Of a stretch of DNA of 64,000 nt, positions 1-10,500 are shown piece after piece. The translations under genes were made by a program, and so were the position numbers. Origin of the DNA: a virus; IMG/VR virus record IMGVR_UViG_3300044632_001003, positions 141,010 through 205,009 of that record; one strand, given 5' to 3'. Below the pieces are notes generated by a model, which saw nothing but the letters and a program-made list of their open reading frames with translations, searched no databases and was not told where the DNA came from. Positions within the stretch are counted from its first letter, which is position 1, and each line of letters begins with the position of its first letter.

Positions 1-1744
1 TATTGAAGATTTGTGTTTGACCATGGAAAATCACCAGTATTTTGGTTTTCTGCCAGGAGTTGATCAAGTGAAGTAAATCTATGGTAAGATTGCACACCAA
101 CACCATAAATCATTCCCGTACTTCTCTGTTTAATAAACAATCTTGGATTATTCTGGTCATTACTTAGCCAAAAATCTTCAACATCATTGTATAAGTCTGT
201 AATATTCCATAAGCTCCTAAGACCAGATCCTGACACCTCAAGAGATCTAGCTCTATCCCACCAAACTTTTTGCATTGGAGAAAATCCTGTTCCACCATTT
301 GGCTCATCCCCATCGTATGAACCAGAACTATAAAGGTTGGAACCAATCCAATTAAGAAGTCCAGCCATGTGCAAAACACCATCATTTGTAAGGACAACTG
401 TAGTATAGTAAGTATTATATCCAGCAGTTGCTATTTTTTTAATTCCGCCATGCTTTTCCCAATTATATAAAACTTTTCTTGGAGCACCAGTGTATTGGTC
501 ATTACCAACACCAAGTTGGTCATTACCATTCCATCCCCAACCCCATAGATTGCCATCTTCATCTTGAGCAAACCCATACTGATAGTTACCACCAGCTAAC
601 CAAAAATCTAAAAGTTTTCGGTTATCAAAATATTGCTGAGGAATTCTAGCTGGAACATAGCTATTAAACCAGTTATTATTATACCTAAAGTTTCTACCTA
701 GTCCAGAGTATCCGTTATATCCCCAAGTCCATAGCCGACCATCAATATCCAGAGCACCATTAACACTACTTGAGTTGTTAGCATTAGACGAAGAACTTGT
801 TCCAATCTTAATTGCCTGAATATCCCTTAAAAATCCCTGACCTCTACTCCCTTGAGAAGCCTGATACTGTTGAATTTGTTGGTTATAATCGAAACCACCA
901 CCAGTATTGTTTGTTCGACCAACTCTTCTCGAATAATATCTGTTAGTTGTTCCACCATCACCATGCTCCCCTGAACCCATCCAACCAGCCCAGAAAACTT
1001 CTCCATTATCAAATAAGAATCCATACATGTGTTGGTCATCACCAACGATTTGAATACATCTTGGTCTTGACCAAGTTGTACCCTGAGTTACACTAGAGTT
1101 TCTATAATTATCATAGTGGTCCCACCACTGGAATGTTGATTCAGCTGGATTATGTTGAGACGCACCAACTCCATATTCAGACCCACCATATCCATAGCTA
1201 CTATGGCGACCTATATGAACTGCTTCAAACTCACCATTAATAAACGAATATCCCTGGTTAGATAAAGCACCATTATCTATTCTTCCAGGAATATGCCCCA
1301 TATTTCTATCATTCCAACCCATAGGGTTGCGATTATTAAATTGTAGGATTCTATTTTCTTTATTCTGATTTGAACTAGCACTAATTCTTTGCCAATATGT
1401 TGTTGCTGATGTTCTTTCGTAGATAGGATGAATCATCCTACCATGCTTCATACAAACATAACGATCGCCATTATAATTTACTACATCTCCTGGATAGTAA
1501 GTTCCATTCTCCATCCACTGACCAGTCCACATATAACCAGAGGAATATCTATCCCATCCCTGCGTATCATTTTCTGGTTTATATTTTTCACCATATAAAT
1601 TATTTTCAGCATACTTATCGGTTTTACAAATATAAGCGGCACCATTAACTCTTATAACATCATTTTTAGTATAAGAAACTCCTTCTCTCCACTCTCCACG
1701 GTAATTTAGAGTTAAATTATTAGCAAGACTAGTTAGCTTTTCCA
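1..1744 (-). CDS. RCC1-repeat tail adhesin, partial (C-terminus outside window)
   Basis: The frame opens at the ATG at 1744 and stays open to the left edge, so the C-terminus is missing. The N-terminal ~110 residues hold two modules of the form Y-x-x-G-D-x-V-x-x-x-G-x-x-Y-x-C (for example YYPGDVVNYNGDRYVC), resembling small carbohydrate-binding modules of phage fibres. Further on there are RCC1-type blade motifs such as GRLWTWGYNGYSGLG near residue 335 and GNLWGWGWNGNDQLG near residue 400. It is the third of three similar genes in a row (with 2496-5000 and 5014-7512). Probably a virion adhesin built on a beta-propeller. Role inferred from architecture and from the neighbouring fibre genes. 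Confidence 0.75.
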
Positions 1745-1754
1745 TAGATTATTG

Positions 1755-2483
1755 TTATTCTGGAGATGAAGTTGGAGACCATCTAGTAAAGTTAATCATA
1801 TCATTAGGATCAGATGGTGGTGGTATATCTTCTACTTTTGTTATTTGTAAAATAGTTTGCTCTTCACTGGAAGGAGTTGTTGATATACCCAAGTAGTTTA
1901 GATATTCTGGGTCTTCAAAGTATTTATCCCTAATATTAGGATTACGCTGTAGTATTCTACGACAATAATCATCACCTAAAGATTCAGATAGTGACTCTGA
2001 AGTTTCAAATCTTATATCAAATAATTCTTCTTCAGTTGTATTAGAAAGTATTTCCAAATCACCACTATATCTTTCTTGTTCTGGATTATCTGGATCCATA
2101 ATCGCATCCACATCTGGAATATAAAATGCGGTTTTCAAAATATCCATTGTATAGTTTGGATGAATCGAATAATAACTCCTTTGTTCTGTATTTGGAGATG
2201 TTTGTGCAACGATTGTTGTATTAGCAACTCCAATCATGTTGCCAGATCTAAGTAATAAAATAACCTCAGGCTCAATCTGAAAATCTGGGTCTCTGACTTC
2301 AATTTCAGTTTTTTGCATTTCTTCTCCAATCTTTTCACCACCCTCATCAAAAATATAACAACATACATAATCGGTTCTGATACCAATAATAGGAGGTTCC
2401 TTTGGAAGACCAATATCGGGCCAGTTCATTGCATCATATGCTGAATTAATGGATATAATTTTTCTTTCAGTATTGATAGCCAT
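1755..2483 (-). CDS. hypothetical protein in tail-fibre block
   Basis: A 242-residue acidic protein between two RCC1-repeat adhesin genes. It has no signal peptide, membrane segment or motif that I recognise. It is rich in Asp/Glu/Pro/Ser, with a low-complexity C-terminus (PPPSDPNDMINF). Spacing is 10 nt to the gene after it and 12 nt to the gene before it, with a good ribosome site (AAGGAGG) ahead of the ATG, so it is co-expressed with the adhesins. It could be a fibre assembly factor or a small virion protein; nothing in the sequence decides. Confidence 0.7.
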   Translation of the reverse strand: MAINTERKIISINSAYDAMNWPDIGLPKEPPIIGIRTDYVCCYIFDEGGEKIGEEMQKTEIEVRDPDFQIEPEVILLLRSGNMIGVANTTIVAQTSPNTEQRSYYSIHPNYTMDILKTAFYIPDVDAIMDPDNPEQERYSGDLEILSNTTEEELFDIRFETSESLSESLGDDYCRRILQRNPNIRDKYFEDPEYLNYLGISTTPSSEEQTILQITKVEDIPPPSDPNDMINFTRWSPTSSPE

Positions 2484-2495
2484 TTTGTTTCCTCC

Positions 2496-5000
2496 TTAAC
2501 CTGCCCAATTCAATGATGGAACTGTCCCATAAACGGTTCCACGATAAGAAGCGAATCCCCAGTCATAGTTACGTCCTGTTTGCATTACTTCTCCATTATC
2601 AAATAAGGTTTGACTTCTAACATTATGATTCACTCCAAGAGTTCCCTCATAATCTCCTGTGCTACTTATATCTATACAAGCGGACCCACCCCAAGGATGA
2701 GAATCATATGCTGTCATTGGATTTGCCATATAATATGGAGCATGGATTTTTCTTGCAACAGCGTATTGTGATTGTCCATTTTGTTGGTGCCTTGCATTAT
2801 TGTTTGCGATTGTAGAATCTCTACCAATTCCACCAACACCATATCCATTCCAACCTGTTGCATAGACATAACCCTTTTGATCAAGGAAGTGTTGTGTCGT
2901 GCCACCCGATCTACCAGCAGAAGACATACAAACAATATTTGTAAGTGCTTGTGTTGAAGTATTTCCTGGACCAAGAATAATGTTTGGAGATGTTCTAGAA
3001 GATGGTGCAGAACCTGTAGTTAAATTGTAATGACCATCATAACCAACACCATAAGTATTTCCATTCTGAGTTCTATACCAAATATGCCCATATCCACCAT
3101 CATCAATATCTACCCATACATTTACAATTTGTGCAGCACCAGTCCATGATGTTCTTCTTGTAATTGTTGAAGAGTTACTGTTATTCGTTGTAGTGCCATC
3201 ACCCAATTGACCATATCCATTGTATCCACATGTCCAAACGTATCCTTGACCATCAAGAAGTGCGATGGTATAAAGATTTTCTGAAGAAGCAACAACAAGT
3301 TTTTGAATACCACCATAAGTGTTCCAATTGACGGGAACTTTGAGAGGAGTATATGAGCGGTCAGAATCCCTGAATCCACTGTTTGTTGGATACATCAATT
3401 GACCTTGATGATTGTATCCCCAAGACCAAAGGTTTCCTGCTTCATCAAGTGCGTATGAAGTTCTATGTCCAGCCCAAATATCTACGATTCTATTTCCACC
3501 GAAGAAGAAATCTTTATTCATTGTATGAATCAACCAGGCACGGTTGTTCACACCCATACCATTATCTTCAAAATAATAAATGTCTGGAGAATTACCACTA
3601 CCAGAAGTGGTTCCAGAGTCAGAAGAAATACCACACTGACCTGTATCGTTTCTACCCCAGCAGTGAATCTCACCATATTCATCAAGAGCAATACAATGGG
3701 CATCACCGTCTCTAGATTGATGTCCACCAGTTACAAGTTTTACGATTGAACGATTCTTGAATGCTTTTCTAGGAATTGTAAATGCAGCTTGAGTTGCCTG
3801 ACCATCATCGTTGGAGTAACCGTCACGACCATGGTTTGACTGACCTGAAACATGAACTCCGCCATCAGAAGTTAGGTGCCACCTATTATCATTCCAAGCT
3901 TGCATAGATTGGATAATTCTAGGTGTTCTTCTCGTCATATGGAATGGGTTATTTCCAAAGTTTGCCCATTCACCACTGTTAAAATCAATGTGATATGGTA
4001 CATCATTTTCTTGAGCCTCGATGTGAGCACCACCATCACTATGCATATAAGCATTACTAGTTCCACTCTCAGCCATAATGACGCCCTCGCCATTAATAAA
4101 CTGCTCAGAGTTTCTATATGACATATGACCTTTATTCCATCCTGGATTCCATCTCCAGGCATGGACTGAAGTTGATCCGATTCCTAAAGATGTATTCCAA
4201 GGAATATTTCCATTCCATCTATTAACCGTTCCCCATTGTGGTCCAAGAATATATGGATGACCTTTCCATCCAAAAGGTTGGTTATTGACAAATCCAAGGC
4301 AACGGTCTGATGGCATTAAGTCATCACCTCTTGAAAATACTTCCCATGCGCCAAGATGATCAAATAAGGGATCAACGTTTGAATGTCCTACACCACAAAT
4401 GTAAGATGAATTCCTTCTCTTAACAATATCTCCAGGATAATATGTGGTTCTTTGTGACCATGTTCCAACATGAGCTGTTCCATCAGAATATAAGTCCCAA
4501 TCAACTTCATTGGTTGCAATCTCATATTGACCCATCATTCTTCTTGGTCCAAGAACAATTGGGTCATTAGTTACAACTGCAGTATTGAGCCCAACACTCG
4601 TTAGATATAGGACAGCAGTTGTTGAGGTAACTGTACCAATTGAGGTAATCCCAGCATAAGTATCAAAGTGTTTTGAGTAAAGTCTTAAACCTGTTCTAGG
4701 AGACTGATTCCATGGACCTTTTGGTGCCTCGGGATAATATGATGTTACAATTCCTGCTGTTTGAGTTTGAGGATTAAATCCTGTAAAAGTAACAGTAACA
4801 ATGCTTGTTTGAATCCCCAAACTAGCAATTGATCCATTTAAAGTTGGAAGTACAATTGGAGCATGTGCTTTGGGGACATCATTTTTGTAGATATAAAGTC
4901 TATCTTCAAAGGTTACAATGTCACCTTTGCTATAAGTTGTAGCAGGAACGTATGCTCCTCTATGAACAAATTTAACTTTTCCTAGTGTTACGACGGCCAT
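2496..5000 (-). CDS. RCC1-repeat tail adhesin
   Basis: 834 residues. The N-terminus carries Y-x-x-G-D-I-V modules (YSKGDIVTFEDRLYIYKN near residue 20, YYPGDIVKRRNSSYIC near 190), as in its two neighbours. The middle and C-terminal parts hold RCC1-like repeats: GEIHCWGRNDTGQCG near 445, GNLWSWGYNHQGQL near 530 and GYVWTCGYNGYGQLG near 595. Known: RCC1 repeats form seven-bladed propellers used for binding. Inferred: a receptor-binding or decorating protein of the tail or baseplate. The ATG at 5000 follows a strong AAGGAGG site. No enzymatic motif seen. Confidence 0.8.
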   Translation of the reverse strand: MAVVTLGKVKFVHRGAYVPATTYSKGDIVTFEDRLYIYKNDVPKAHAPIVLPTLNGSIASLGIQTSIVTVTFTGFNPQTQTAGIVTSYYPEAPKGPWNQSPRTGLRLYSKHFDTYAGITSIGTVTSTTAVLYLTSVGLNTAVVTNDPIVLGPRRMMGQYEIATNEVDWDLYSDGTAHVGTWSQRTTYYPGDIVKRRNSSYICGVGHSNVDPLFDHLGAWEVFSRGDDLMPSDRCLGFVNNQPFGWKGHPYILGPQWGTVNRWNGNIPWNTSLGIGSTSVHAWRWNPGWNKGHMSYRNSEQFINGEGVIMAESGTSNAYMHSDGGAHIEAQENDVPYHIDFNSGEWANFGNNPFHMTRRTPRIIQSMQAWNDNRWHLTSDGGVHVSGQSNHGRDGYSNDDGQATQAAFTIPRKAFKNRSIVKLVTGGHQSRDGDAHCIALDEYGEIHCWGRNDTGQCGISSDSGTTSGSGNSPDIYYFEDNGMGVNNRAWLIHTMNKDFFFGGNRIVDIWAGHRTSYALDEAGNLWSWGYNHQGQLMYPTNSGFRDSDRSYTPLKVPVNWNTYGGIQKLVVASSENLYTIALLDGQGYVWTCGYNGYGQLGDGTTTNNSNSSTITRRTSWTGAAQIVNVWVDIDDGGYGHIWYRTQNGNTYGVGYDGHYNLTTGSAPSSRTSPNIILGPGNTSTQALTNIVCMSSAGRSGGTTQHFLDQKGYVYATGWNGYGVGGIGRDSTIANNNARHQQNGQSQYAVARKIHAPYYMANPMTAYDSHPWGGSACIDISSTGDYEGTLGVNHNVRSQTLFDNGEVMQTGRNYDWGFASYRGTVYGTVPSLNWAG

Positions 5001-5013
5001 GATTTATACCTCC

Positions 5014-7512
5014 TTACATGTGTGTATATCTAATGTGATTTATATTGCCTCTACCACCTTGTGATACAAGTCCTCCACAATATCCATTATTACCTGTATT
5101 ACCATTTTGTGTCCCAAATACTTGACCAGTTCTAAGGTCTGCATAGAATCCATTCTTTGAAGCAGATGTTCCAGATACATCATAGAACCAGTTGCCCCAT
5201 GCAGCATAAGGCTCATACATATTATTTTTTAGTCGAAAGTTGGCATCAATTCTGTTTGGATCTTGGTCACCTCTTGCATTATAAGAATCATTTTGACAGT
5301 TGCCAGATACACCATTATCAAATCCACCATGGAACCATTGACCAAGATTGTTCTTGGCTCTAGCAGCAAATGTTGAGTCATAACGATAAATTGCAACTTG
5401 AATGTGTGAACTGCTATGACCTTGATTAGAAGTCACAGACATTACATTTGTTGCGTTACTTCCATTATTAATTTGAACGTTTTGAAGTGTTGATTGATTG
5501 GTTGTACTGTTTTGAGAAATACTTAAATTATAATATCCATTATAACCACAAGAGTATAAAGTATTGTTGATAATCGAACTTCCCCTTGTGAGGTACATGA
5601 ACATGTGACTGTTTCCACCTAGTTGCCAAACATCAATACAGTCAGTAAATGCAGTTCCTTGTCCTGTACCTTTGTTTCCTGATGTGCTAACAGGGTTTGA
5701 TGCACCAGAGTACCCACTTGTTCTTACCTGAACAGGAACATATGTATTGAAGGTATGGTTGTGCCCTAGACCCCCATAACCATTATATCCCCAAGTAAAG
5801 ACTGTGCCATTACCTTTGAGTAGAGCACAAGTTCCATGAGAACCACCACCGTTTATACTGAACTTTCTAACCCTACCGTTGGTTCCAGTTAATGTTCCAA
5901 TATCATTGGCATCAACACGAACGAGAACTGATTGGTTTGTTGTGTTTCCATTTCCAATTTGTCCATATCCATTGTATCCACATGCATACAAGTGGCCCAG
6001 ATCAGTTAGAACATACAGTTGTCCATAGTTTCCACCAGTTGCCCAGATTGAAACAACTCTACCATAAACACCAGCACTAAAAGTAATCTGAGTTGGAACC
6101 TGTCTGTTAGTGGTATCATTAAGACCTAATTGACCATAACCATTGTATCCCCATGACCAGATTTCTCTACTTCCGTCAGTGGGATTTTCAATCAGTGCAT
6201 ACATTGCATGGGATTCGTTGTTATCTCCACCAGATGCAGCAGCAATACGAATTGCTCTCTTACCCCTCAAAGCAGTGGTTCCAGAAATATTAATATTGAA
6301 ATATCCACATCTTACTGGTTGTTGCGTGAAATTATTAGTATAGTTACCTCCACTATTTCCATTACCATTATATCCCATATAATGAACTTCGCCATTATTA
6401 AAAAGAACTAATGTATTATATCCACCACTTTCAACTTGAATAACTTTTGGATATTCACCATCTGGAGTTGGTAAGACACCATCAAGATAATCAAGATTCA
6501 CAAACTGAGCCATTGCCAACATATTATCGGTTGGACTCTGACCATCTGTGGAAGTGCCTCCAGATGTATAAACACTTTCTCCAATATTTACGAATTGATG
6601 TCTGCGATTTACATATCGCATATTGTATCTACACTGGTGCGTTCCATACGCCTTAGCAGGTCCAATACTATCACCCATTCCAACTAAAACTGTTCTTCCT
6701 GTTGCACCATCAGTTGAGTTAGTCGTGACGTTACAACCAAATGTTGGTAATGCACCACCACCATAAACACCAGTGTATCCTGTAACAGTTGTATCTACAC
6801 TGATGGTTGGAGTTGAAGTATAACCACTTCCAGGATCAATAATATCACATTGAAAAACAGCTAGAGTTGCAGCATTAACATGGGCAACACCAACAAACCC
6901 ACTTCCACCACCACCAGAAGCAGTCAATCTTAACATAGCAGTGCTTGGACTTCCTGTTCTACCATTAACAGTATTTGTTTCTCTAATTAAAGACCCTGCA
7001 GTGTTGTAGAAAACGGTATTGATTGTTCCAATAACTGACTGACTTCTTGCATTCCACAGTGGCTTGTAGGGTGGAGTATATCCCTCATTCATCCCCGCGA
7101 GGAATGCATTCTTTCGATACATTCCACCTTCAGATAATAATGCCCATTGAGTACCATCGTTTGTCAGTGGGTTATAGTTTGTATTTGCTTGCTTACAAAT
7201 ATAAGTATAGGTATCATAGTATTTCCATATAGAGTTGTATGCATATTCTGGATATACAGTTACAATATCATTTAATTGATATGCCGTTCCAGAATTCCAT
7301 TCGCCCCTTTCTCTTGTCAAACCAGAAAGTTTTTCCCAAATTGCTGAAGAAGCAACTCCTGGAACTTGAGAACCACTAGAGTTTGCTGTCTTACAAAGAT
7401 ATTGGGAACCAACATAAGTTACGATATCATCTACGGTATATGATGATGAGGTATTATATTCACCTCTAACATTATACCTAACTTTTCCAATAATACTTGT
7501 TGTAATTGCCAT
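5014..7512 (-). CDS. RCC1-repeat tail adhesin
   Basis: 832 residues, close in size and design to the gene downstream of it. Two Y-x-x-x-D-I-V-T-Y modules lie in the first ~110 residues (YTVDDIVTYVGSQYLC, YQLNDIVTVYPEYAYN). At least five RCC1-like blades carry a G-Y-N-G-Y/N-G core (near residues 379, 457, 514, 577 and 657), for example WSWGYNGYGQLG. The C-terminal ~100 residues are Gly/Asn rich. Probably a duplicated and diverged copy of 2496-5000. Expected to be part of the virion surface and to contact the host envelope. Function inferred, architecture seen. Confidence 0.8.
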   Translation of the reverse strand: MAITTSIIGKVRYNVRGEYNTSSSYTVDDIVTYVGSQYLCKTANSSGSQVPGVASSAIWEKLSGLTRERGEWNSGTAYQLNDIVTVYPEYAYNSIWKYYDTYTYICKQANTNYNPLTNDGTQWALLSEGGMYRKNAFLAGMNEGYTPPYKPLWNARSQSVIGTINTVFYNTAGSLIRETNTVNGRTGSPSTAMLRLTASGGGGSGFVGVAHVNAATLAVFQCDIIDPGSGYTSTPTISVDTTVTGYTGVYGGGALPTFGCNVTTNSTDGATGRTVLVGMGDSIGPAKAYGTHQCRYNMRYVNRRHQFVNIGESVYTSGGTSTDGQSPTDNMLAMAQFVNLDYLDGVLPTPDGEYPKVIQVESGGYNTLVLFNNGEVHYMGYNGNGNSGGNYTNNFTQQPVRCGYFNINISGTTALRGKRAIRIAAASGGDNNESHAMYALIENPTDGSREIWSWGYNGYGQLGLNDTTNRQVPTQITFSAGVYGRVVSIWATGGNYGQLYVLTDLGHLYACGYNGYGQIGNGNTTNQSVLVRVDANDIGTLTGTNGRVRKFSINGGGSHGTCALLKGNGTVFTWGYNGYGGLGHNHTFNTYVPVQVRTSGYSGASNPVSTSGNKGTGQGTAFTDCIDVWQLGGNSHMFMYLTRGSSIINNTLYSCGYNGYYNLSISQNSTTNQSTLQNVQINNGSNATNVMSVTSNQGHSSSHIQVAIYRYDSTFAARAKNNLGQWFHGGFDNGVSGNCQNDSYNARGDQDPNRIDANFRLKNNMYEPYAAWGNWFYDVSGTSASKNGFYADLRTGQVFGTQNGNTGNNGYCGGLVSQGGRGNINHIRYTHM

Positions 7513-7516
7513 ATTA

Positions 7517-10500
7517 TTATACCGCTGTCGTTACTTGTAAGTATCCAGTCGAACTGATGGACATTGATATGGATGCTGTAAGAGCAAAGAAATCGGCAAG
7601 GATTGGTGCTCTTGTATCACGAACAAGTGGGTTAGTGTCATTTGCTTCATAAGTATCAGAACCTGTAATTGCAGTCAATCTGAGGTTTCCATAATCAGAA
7701 ACATCATTCTTATCAGTATTTATAGCCAAATAATGATAGGCGTTTGTGCCCGTATTATTTACCCAAACGGTTCCCGTTCCCGTTGAGGATAGAAGTTGTC
7801 CTGAAGTTCCTGCACTGTTTGTTCCATCACGAAGTCTATTCTTGAGTTGGATATTTTGTTCAATAATAGTATCACCAGCATTATCCATGGTAACTGCAAG
7901 AGTTCCCCCTGGAGTTGTATTGCTTGTAATATCACTTGTGTTGTTTGTATAGAATCTAAATCTACCTCCAACTGCTGTTCTACCAGCAACAAGGTAGTTG
8001 TCACCATTATTTCCAAAAGCAATACCATTCCACCAGAAGGTTCCAGAGTAACTATTATCCGCTGAAGTATATGCGACTCTATGGAAAGATCCACCTACAG
8101 GTTGCCCAAAATTACCAGAAGAAGTTAATAAACCAAGTGTTGTGTAAGAAAGTGATCTACCAGCAGATCCTGCAGCAGCATTATAGAATGTAAATCCTTG
8201 GTTGAATAGTAAATATGAGGAGGTATCGGTTCCTGGAGCAATATAAGATCCACTAGTTGTAGTATGCCTTACGTTATAACCAATACCACCATAAGAACCA
8301 CCAGAATAACCAGCGACAAGACCACGACCTTCAGTGCCACCAGAACCTAAGTTAATATTGTAAGTTCCAGTGAAGTCATAGTGGTTTGATGCAGCAATGT
8401 TAGCAACACTCAAAACATTAGTGCTTGCATTAAACGCAAATGCAGTCGCAGTTGATCTACTCTTAGGTGTTGCATTAGACCCAAGAGTTGAGACCATGAC
8501 AGGATATAGAGTCGTGGTCGAAGTATCATCTATCGATAGAATTGCATTCGAAGGTCCAATTAGACCTTGAGTGCCCTGAGTTCCTTGAGTTCCATTATTA
8601 CCTTGAATACCCTGAGGTCCTGTGGTCCCCTGAAAACCTTGAATTCCCTGCCGACCCTGAATACCTTGAGTCCCTTGAGGACCTGTAATTCCTTGGATAC
8701 CTTGAGCACCAGTAATACCCTGAGTACCCTGAACACCTTGAATACCTTGCGAACCCATAGGTCCAAAGGCAAGATTATTGAATGCAAGGTTTGAAGTATA
8801 AATTGAGCTATCAAGGAATAAAGCACTTCCTGGAGAGCGATTAACTTGTCTCAGTAGAGTTCCATTCAGATAATAGCGAACGGTTGTTCCATCATAAAGA
8901 ACGTATGCAGTATCCGTAGCAGTGTATGTTCCTGACGAATAAACAGAAGTTCCACCCTCATAAATTGAGACTGTTCCATTATCAAAGTAGAAAGCATAAT
9001 CAATCGATGAGAAACTAGTATCAGTTGTTGGGTCTGAGTTAAGACCAAACATTGCAAAACCAGTTGTTGAAGATATTCTTGCGGTTGCATAGACACCAAG
9101 AACATATCCCTGAACAGAATAGACTGAGGAATCCCAAGAAGCGTTTGTGCCACCAGTCTTTGTGAATGTTGAAGAGTCTGTAGTAGATTGAGTTACATTA
9201 ACAAGAACAGGAGTCCAATCGGAACCACCACGAGTTCCAGTAATACCTTGTACTCCTTGAGAACCAGTGGTTCCTTGCGTTCCTTGAGAACCAGTGGTTC
9301 CTTGTGTTCCAGTTGTGCCTTGAATACCTTGCCTACCCTGAATACCTTGAGCACCCTGAGTTCCCAAAGTTCCAGAAATACCCTGAATACCCTGAGTACC
9401 TTGAGTTCCAGTCTGTCCCTGAATACCCTGAGTACCTTGAGTTCCAGTCTGTCCCTGAATACCCTGAGTTCCTTGAACTCCCTGGATTCCTTGACGACCT
9501 TGAACACCCTGAGCACCAGTTGCACCATCAATACCCTGTCTGCCTTGTAATCCTTGAGAACCTTGGGTGCCATTTGCACCAGCAGTTCCTTGAGCACCTA
9601 AGACGCCTTGAATACCCTGAACACCTTGATTTCCAAGTGTTCCCTGAACACCTTGAACACCCTGCTCACCAGTAGTTCCTTGTGTGCCTTGACGACCTTG
9701 AACACCTTGGAATCCTTGAGAACCATCAGTTCCCTGAGTACCTTGGCGACCTTGAACACCCTGAGCTCCAGTATCTCCAGTGATACCCTGAAGACCCTGG
9801 CGACCCTGAATACCTTGATCACCTTGAACACCTTGAACACCTTGAGTTCCTTGAATACCCTGACCACCAACTGTACCCTGAGTTCCAACTGTTCCTTGAG
9901 AACCTGTTACACCTTGGAATCCTTGAATACCTTGAGCTCCTGTGGTTCCTTGGGCACCTGTAATTCCCTGAACACCTTGCTCACCTTTAATACCTTGAGC
10001 ACCCTGCTGACCAGTCGTTCCTTGGATGCCCTGAATACCCTGACCACCAGTGGTTCCTTGTGTTCCCTGCTGACCTACTGTACCTTGAGTACCTAATAGA
10101 CCCTGAACACCTTGAACACCTTGAATACCTTGACGACCTTGAGTGCCTTGCTCACCTTGGATTCCTTGAGCCCCCTGTCTTCCTTGAACACCCTGGATAC
10201 CTTGCTCACCTTGTGTCCCCTGAGTTCCCTGAACACCTTGTTCTCCAAAATTACCTTGAATACCCTGAATACCTTGACGACCTTGTGTGCCTTGGACACC
10301 TTGAATTCCTTGCTGACCAAGATCACCTGTTCTACTAAATTCTACAGAAAGTAGTTCATTGTTAGAAGGTAAAGTTCCAGAAATAAAGGTAACACCAATA
10401 GTATAGTAACCAGTACTATTAGTTACTGAATCAATTTGCCATACATTAACTATTGTTCCAGTTGGAGAAGCTGATGTAATTACTAAGTATCCCTTGACAG

